15,941 nucleotides of DNA, from assembly GCA_964393115.1 (NCBI GenBank), contig CAYMST010000099.1:1-15941 (forward strand), in the 5' to 3' direction. The DNA is from CAYMST01 sp964393115 (GTDB lineage: Bacteria; Bacteroidota; Bacteroidia; Cytophagales; Cyclobacteriaceae). The number at the start of each line of letters is the position of its first letter. Within the stretch, counting starts at the first letter, position 1. Made by a program: the position numbers and the translations under genes. Under the pieces are notes generated by a model. It was not told where the DNA came from. It saw only the letters and a list, made by a program, of their open reading frames with translations, and did no database searches. Below, one piece after another: positions 13,666 to 15,941 of the stretch.

Positions 13666-15291
13666 ATGTTAAAACAAACCATAAAAGCCTGCTCTATAGC
13701 ATTGGTATTTTTGACTTCTAACTGTTTTGCTCAAAAAGAACTGTCTACGACAATTCGTAAGGCGGTGGTCTATCAAACTAAAGCTAAAATAATTCGGCAA
13801 GGAGACATTTCCATTAACAAAGGGATCCAGCAACTTTTAATCCCTAACTTACCCACTGGACTGGATGAAAGCAGTATCCAAGTAAGCGCTACAGGGGCAG
13901 TAACCATTCTTGGGATCAAAAGACAACTCAACTACCTCAACGAAAACAATCCCCCAAGAGAAATCCAAAAGCTAAAGGACTCGATCGAACTGTTGAGTCA
14001 AAAAATAAAGCTCATTAATAACGAAACTAATGCATTAGGGAAGGAAGAGTCGTTACTATTGAAAAACCAAGAGATAGGGGGCAAAGAGGAAAGCATAACC
14101 GCTTCTCAGCTACAGGCCATAGCCAACTATTTCGGCACTAGAATCAAAGCTATTGGCAGAACCAAAATAGATTTAGAACTTAAAAAGCAGGCTCTGGTAA
14201 AGAATAAGACAAGAATACAACGACAACTAAAAGAAAAAACAAAGTTTTACCGATCTCATACAAGTGAAGTAGTCATTGATGTTTCTGCTAGAACGTTTGT
14301 CAAAACCAAGATTCAAATAAGCTATTTGATCAATGGAACTGGTTGGAGTCCGGTCTATGATGCACGACTAAACGGCAACCAACTACGATTGGTTCAGAAA
14401 GCAAATGTTTATCAAACCTCAGGAGAAGACTGGGACAACGTACTTCTTGAAATTTCCACTGGGAACCCCAGTCTATCTGGAGTAAAACCTAAGCAGTATA
14501 GCTGGAGTCTTGACTTTGAACGTCCCCCTGCGGCCAGAGCCAGTTATAAACGAAGTAAACCTGTGACAAATGCCAGAATGGAGCTTGACATTGAAGCAGC
14601 TGGAGTAGAAGATGACTTCTTTGAACTGAATGAGGTGACAACTACTAGCTCAGTCCTTGAATTTGTAGAAACGGGAGAAAATATCGCCCAAACCTCATAT
14701 TCCATTTCTAAGCCTTACACCATTCCGTCCGATGGAGAAGCCGTCACCATTATAGTTGATGACATCTCTCTAGACACAAAGGTAACCTACGGCGCAGTAC
14801 CTAAACAGGACCGAGATGCCTTTATTCTAGCTAACATCTCAGGCTGGGAAGAGCACAACCTTTTAGATGGAAAAATGAATGTTTACTTAGACGGTAGCTT
14901 CATTGGCAACTCTTGGCTGAATCCTTCCTCCTCAAAAGATACGATCCAAATATCTATGGGCAGAACAAATGGTTTTACCATCGAGCGAAAGAAGTTAAAA
15001 GACTTAACCGCTGAAAGAAAGCTGGGCAATAAGATTAAAAAGTCTTTTGGTTATGAAATTACAGTAAAAAACAACCTACGGGAAGTGGCAGAAATCAACA
15101 TAGAGGACCTAGTTCCCACTTCTAGAAATAAAGAGATTCAAGTAGAGGTCCGCGAGTTGACCGGGGGAGTTCTGGAGCGGCACACGGGGTTTGTTATGTG
15201 GAACATGAAGTTGAGTCCACGAGAAACAAAAAAAGTTCAACTAAAATTTGACATCAGTTACCCGGCTGACAAAAGGCTGTCTGGATTGTAG
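13666..15291 (+). CDS. Exported DUF4139 protein (mucoidy inhibitor MuiA family)
   Basis: A 541-residue protein with a signal peptide (about 1-22, ending SNCFAQ). The DUF4140-type N-terminal domain follows (AVVYQTKAKIIRQGDISI through LPTGLDESSIQVSATG). A charged coiled coil comes next (about 95-190: KLKDSIELLSQKIKLINNE and LKKQALVKNKTRIQRQLKEK). The DUF4139 domain begins ISYLINGTGWSPVYDARL, continues GEDWDNVLLEISTGNP, and runs to a YPADKRLSGL terminus. This is the full family architecture. The biochemical role is not established; the family name comes from a mucoidy-suppressing locus. A low-complexity linker (about 285-330) separates the two parts of DUF4139. It lies 199 bp after the helicase and probably has its own promoter. 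Confidence 0.9.
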   Translation: MLKQTIKACSIALVFLTSNCFAQKELSTTIRKAVVYQTKAKIIRQGDISINKGIQQLLIPNLPTGLDESSIQVSATGAVTILGIKRQLNYLNENNPPREIQKLKDSIELLSQKIKLINNETNALGKEESLLLKNQEIGGKEESITASQLQAIANYFGTRIKAIGRTKIDLELKKQALVKNKTRIQRQLKEKTKFYRSHTSEVVIDVSARTFVKTKIQISYLINGTGWSPVYDARLNGNQLRLVQKANVYQTSGEDWDNVLLEISTGNPSLSGVKPKQYSWSLDFERPPAARASYKRSKPVTNARMELDIEAAGVEDDFFELNEVTTTSSVLEFVETGENIAQTSYSISKPYTIPSDGEAVTIIVDDISLDTKVTYGAVPKQDRDAFILANISGWEEHNLLDGKMNVYLDGSFIGNSWLNPSSSKDTIQISMGRTNGFTIERKKLKDLTAERKLGNKIKKSFGYEITVKNNLREVAEINIEDLVPTSRNKEIQVEVRELTGGVLERHTGFVMWNMKLSPRETKKVQLKFDISYPADKRLSGL

Positions 15292-15353
15292 TCAATAGGT
15301 CGCATTAACTACACATGATAGGTTATTCATATATATAAGCTAAACTATCTGAA

Positions 15354-15361
15354 TATATTTG
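15354..15361 (+). promoter_or_regulatory. trxA promoter -7 element (TATATTTG)
   Basis: TATATTTG is a perfect match to TAnnTTTG, 42 bases upstream of the thioredoxin ATG. No clear TTTG box stands at the -33 spacing. It covers an in-frame TTG (15359), which argues against translation from that upstream codon. Confidence 0.5.
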
Positions 15362-15403
15362 CGTTCGTCTAAATGTTGTGATAAAAACGTAAACCTTATA
15401 GAG

Positions 15404-15724
15404 ATGAGTAAGCCAGTAGAATTGACTGACGCAAACTTCGAGGAAGTTGTTGGTTCGGATAAGCCAGTGCTAGTAGACTTTTGGGCAGAGTGGTGTGGGC
15501 CGTGTAAGATGATTGCACCAGCGATCACTGAGCTGGCTGAAGACTACGACGGAAAAGCGGTCATTGGTAAAATGGATGTGGATAGCAATGCTAATATCCC
15601 AGCTAAATTTGGAATTAGAAGTATCCCTACTTTATTAGTTTTCAAAAACGGTGAAGTAGTAGATAAGAAAGTAGGAGCTGTGCCGAAAAGCACTCTATCT
15701 GCTGCACTTGACGCACAGATTTAA
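15404..15724 (+). CDS. trxA: Thioredoxin
   Basis: A 106-residue thioredoxin of standard length, the general cytoplasmic disulfide reductant re-reduced by thioredoxin reductase. The redox centre is WCGPC (30-34) in VLVDFWAEWCGPCKMIAP. The buried Asp is D25 (VDFWA), the cis-proline is P75 in RSIPTLLVF, and the C-terminal glycine turn is GAVPKSTL (91-98). The frame is open upstream to a TTG at 15359, but the ATG at 15404 gives the family's normal start and lies downstream of the candidate promoter. It is a single-gene unit closed by a strong terminator. Confidence 0.97.
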   Translation: MSKPVELTDANFEEVVGSDKPVLVDFWAEWCGPCKMIAPAITELAEDYDGKAVIGKMDVDSNANIPAKFGIRSIPTLLVFKNGEVVDKKVGAVPKSTLSAALDAQI

Positions 15725-15743
15725 CAAAAGCTACTTGACACAT

Positions 15744-15776
15744 AAAAAGCCTTATCTCACGATAAGGCTTTTTTTT
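15744..15776 (+). terminator. Intrinsic terminator of trxA
   Basis: AAAAAGCCTTATC (15744-15756) pairs perfectly with GATAAGGCTTTTT (15761-15773) around a TCAC loop, and the T-run continues to 15776. The 20-bp gap after the trxA stop is normal. The A-run on the left flank would also let it work on the minus strand, towards trxA. Confidence 0.95.
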
Positions 15777-15940
15777 GACCTATATCCTCTATTTGACCTG
15801 GTTCACGCTGAAGAACCCATCTTACCTATCATTCGACGCATAAAGGTCAAACCTGACCATGGGGCAACTTCCAGATTACTAAACTTTATATCCCAATTCC
15901 TGACTCGATTTAATCTATTTCTTAGCCTTAGAAAACCCAA
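15777..15940 (-). pseudogene. Transposase relic, IS1380-like, N-terminal fragment
   Basis: A minus-strand frame entering from the right edge reads NWDIKFSNLEVAPWSGLTFM and then RRMIGKMGSSA, followed by TGA (15805-15803). This resembles the N-terminus of IS1380-type DDE transposases ('I-x-F-S-x-x-x-x-x-P-W-x-G-L'). After the stop, in the same frame, comes TRSNRGYRS, matching the family's 'SNRGY' motif, with the intervening stretch shorter than usual. The frame then runs directly into the trxA terminator. The family assignment rests on two short motifs. The start codon and any terminal inverted repeat are not visible, and the remainder may lie outside the window or be lost. Confidence 0.5.
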
Positions 15941-15941
15941 T

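Noticed and set aside
15359..15403. TTG-initiated N-terminal extension of thioredoxin
   Set aside because: The TTG overlaps a perfect promoter -7 element, and thioredoxins begin at the equivalent of the ATG at 15404.

Overview
Organism: the window looks like Bacteroidota, most likely a Cytophagales-type free-living bacterium. The base composition is moderately AT-rich. The best promoter candidates fit the Bacteroidota -7 element (TAnnTTTG, with perfect copies ahead of hemA and trxA) rather than sigma70 boxes, and the encoded tRNA lacks CCA. WG-repeat, MuiA/DUF4139 and helix-hairpin-helix membrane proteins of the types seen here are common in that phylum. This placement is inference, not a database result.

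Layout. (1) 1-1850 is a scarred accessory patch. It holds the 3' part of a tRNA-Ala(GGC) gene, a 28-bp near-copy of its anticodon/T-arm region 90 bp downstream fused to a GC-rich palindromic segment, an intact ParD/ParE-type toxin-antitoxin pair on the plus strand, and on the minus strand a second, decayed parDE pair (frameshifted parD, fragmentary parE). (2) 1850-4811 carries five plus-strand genes: a membrane-anchored hypothetical, a GATGMIG-type NAD(P)-binding protein overlapping by 11 bp a dihydrofolate-reductase-like (RibD C-terminal) protein, a small two-helix membrane protein, and a VOC/glyoxalase-fold protein. (3) 4819-8308 is a minus-strand pair: hemA (glutamyl-tRNA reductase) followed after 16 bp by a secreted protein of about 20 WG-like repeats. 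(4) 8309-8565 is the divergent control region, with two Crp/Fnr-like palindromes exactly 21 bp apart upstream of hemA and a separate 7-4-7 inverted repeat. (5) 8566-13466 is a likely operon of a membrane-anchored triple helix-hairpin-helix protein and a 1337-residue superfamily 1 helicase. (6) 13666-15291 encodes an exported MuiA/DUF4139 protein. (7) 15404-15724 is thioredoxin, with a perfect -7 element upstream and a strong intrinsic terminator downstream. (8) From there to the right edge lies the relic of an IS1380-like transposase on the minus strand.

Functional reading: hemA and trxA are housekeeping genes for tetrapyrrole synthesis and disulfide reduction. The hemA promoter arrangement suggests control by a Crp/Fnr-family regulator. 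The HhH/helicase pair is the most plausible under-described unit: one partner has the features of a membrane-tethered DNA-binding protein, the other is a large SF1 ATPase whose C-terminal tail resembles a nuclease domain that has lost an acidic residue. No CRISPR array, rRNA or intact mobile element was seen.
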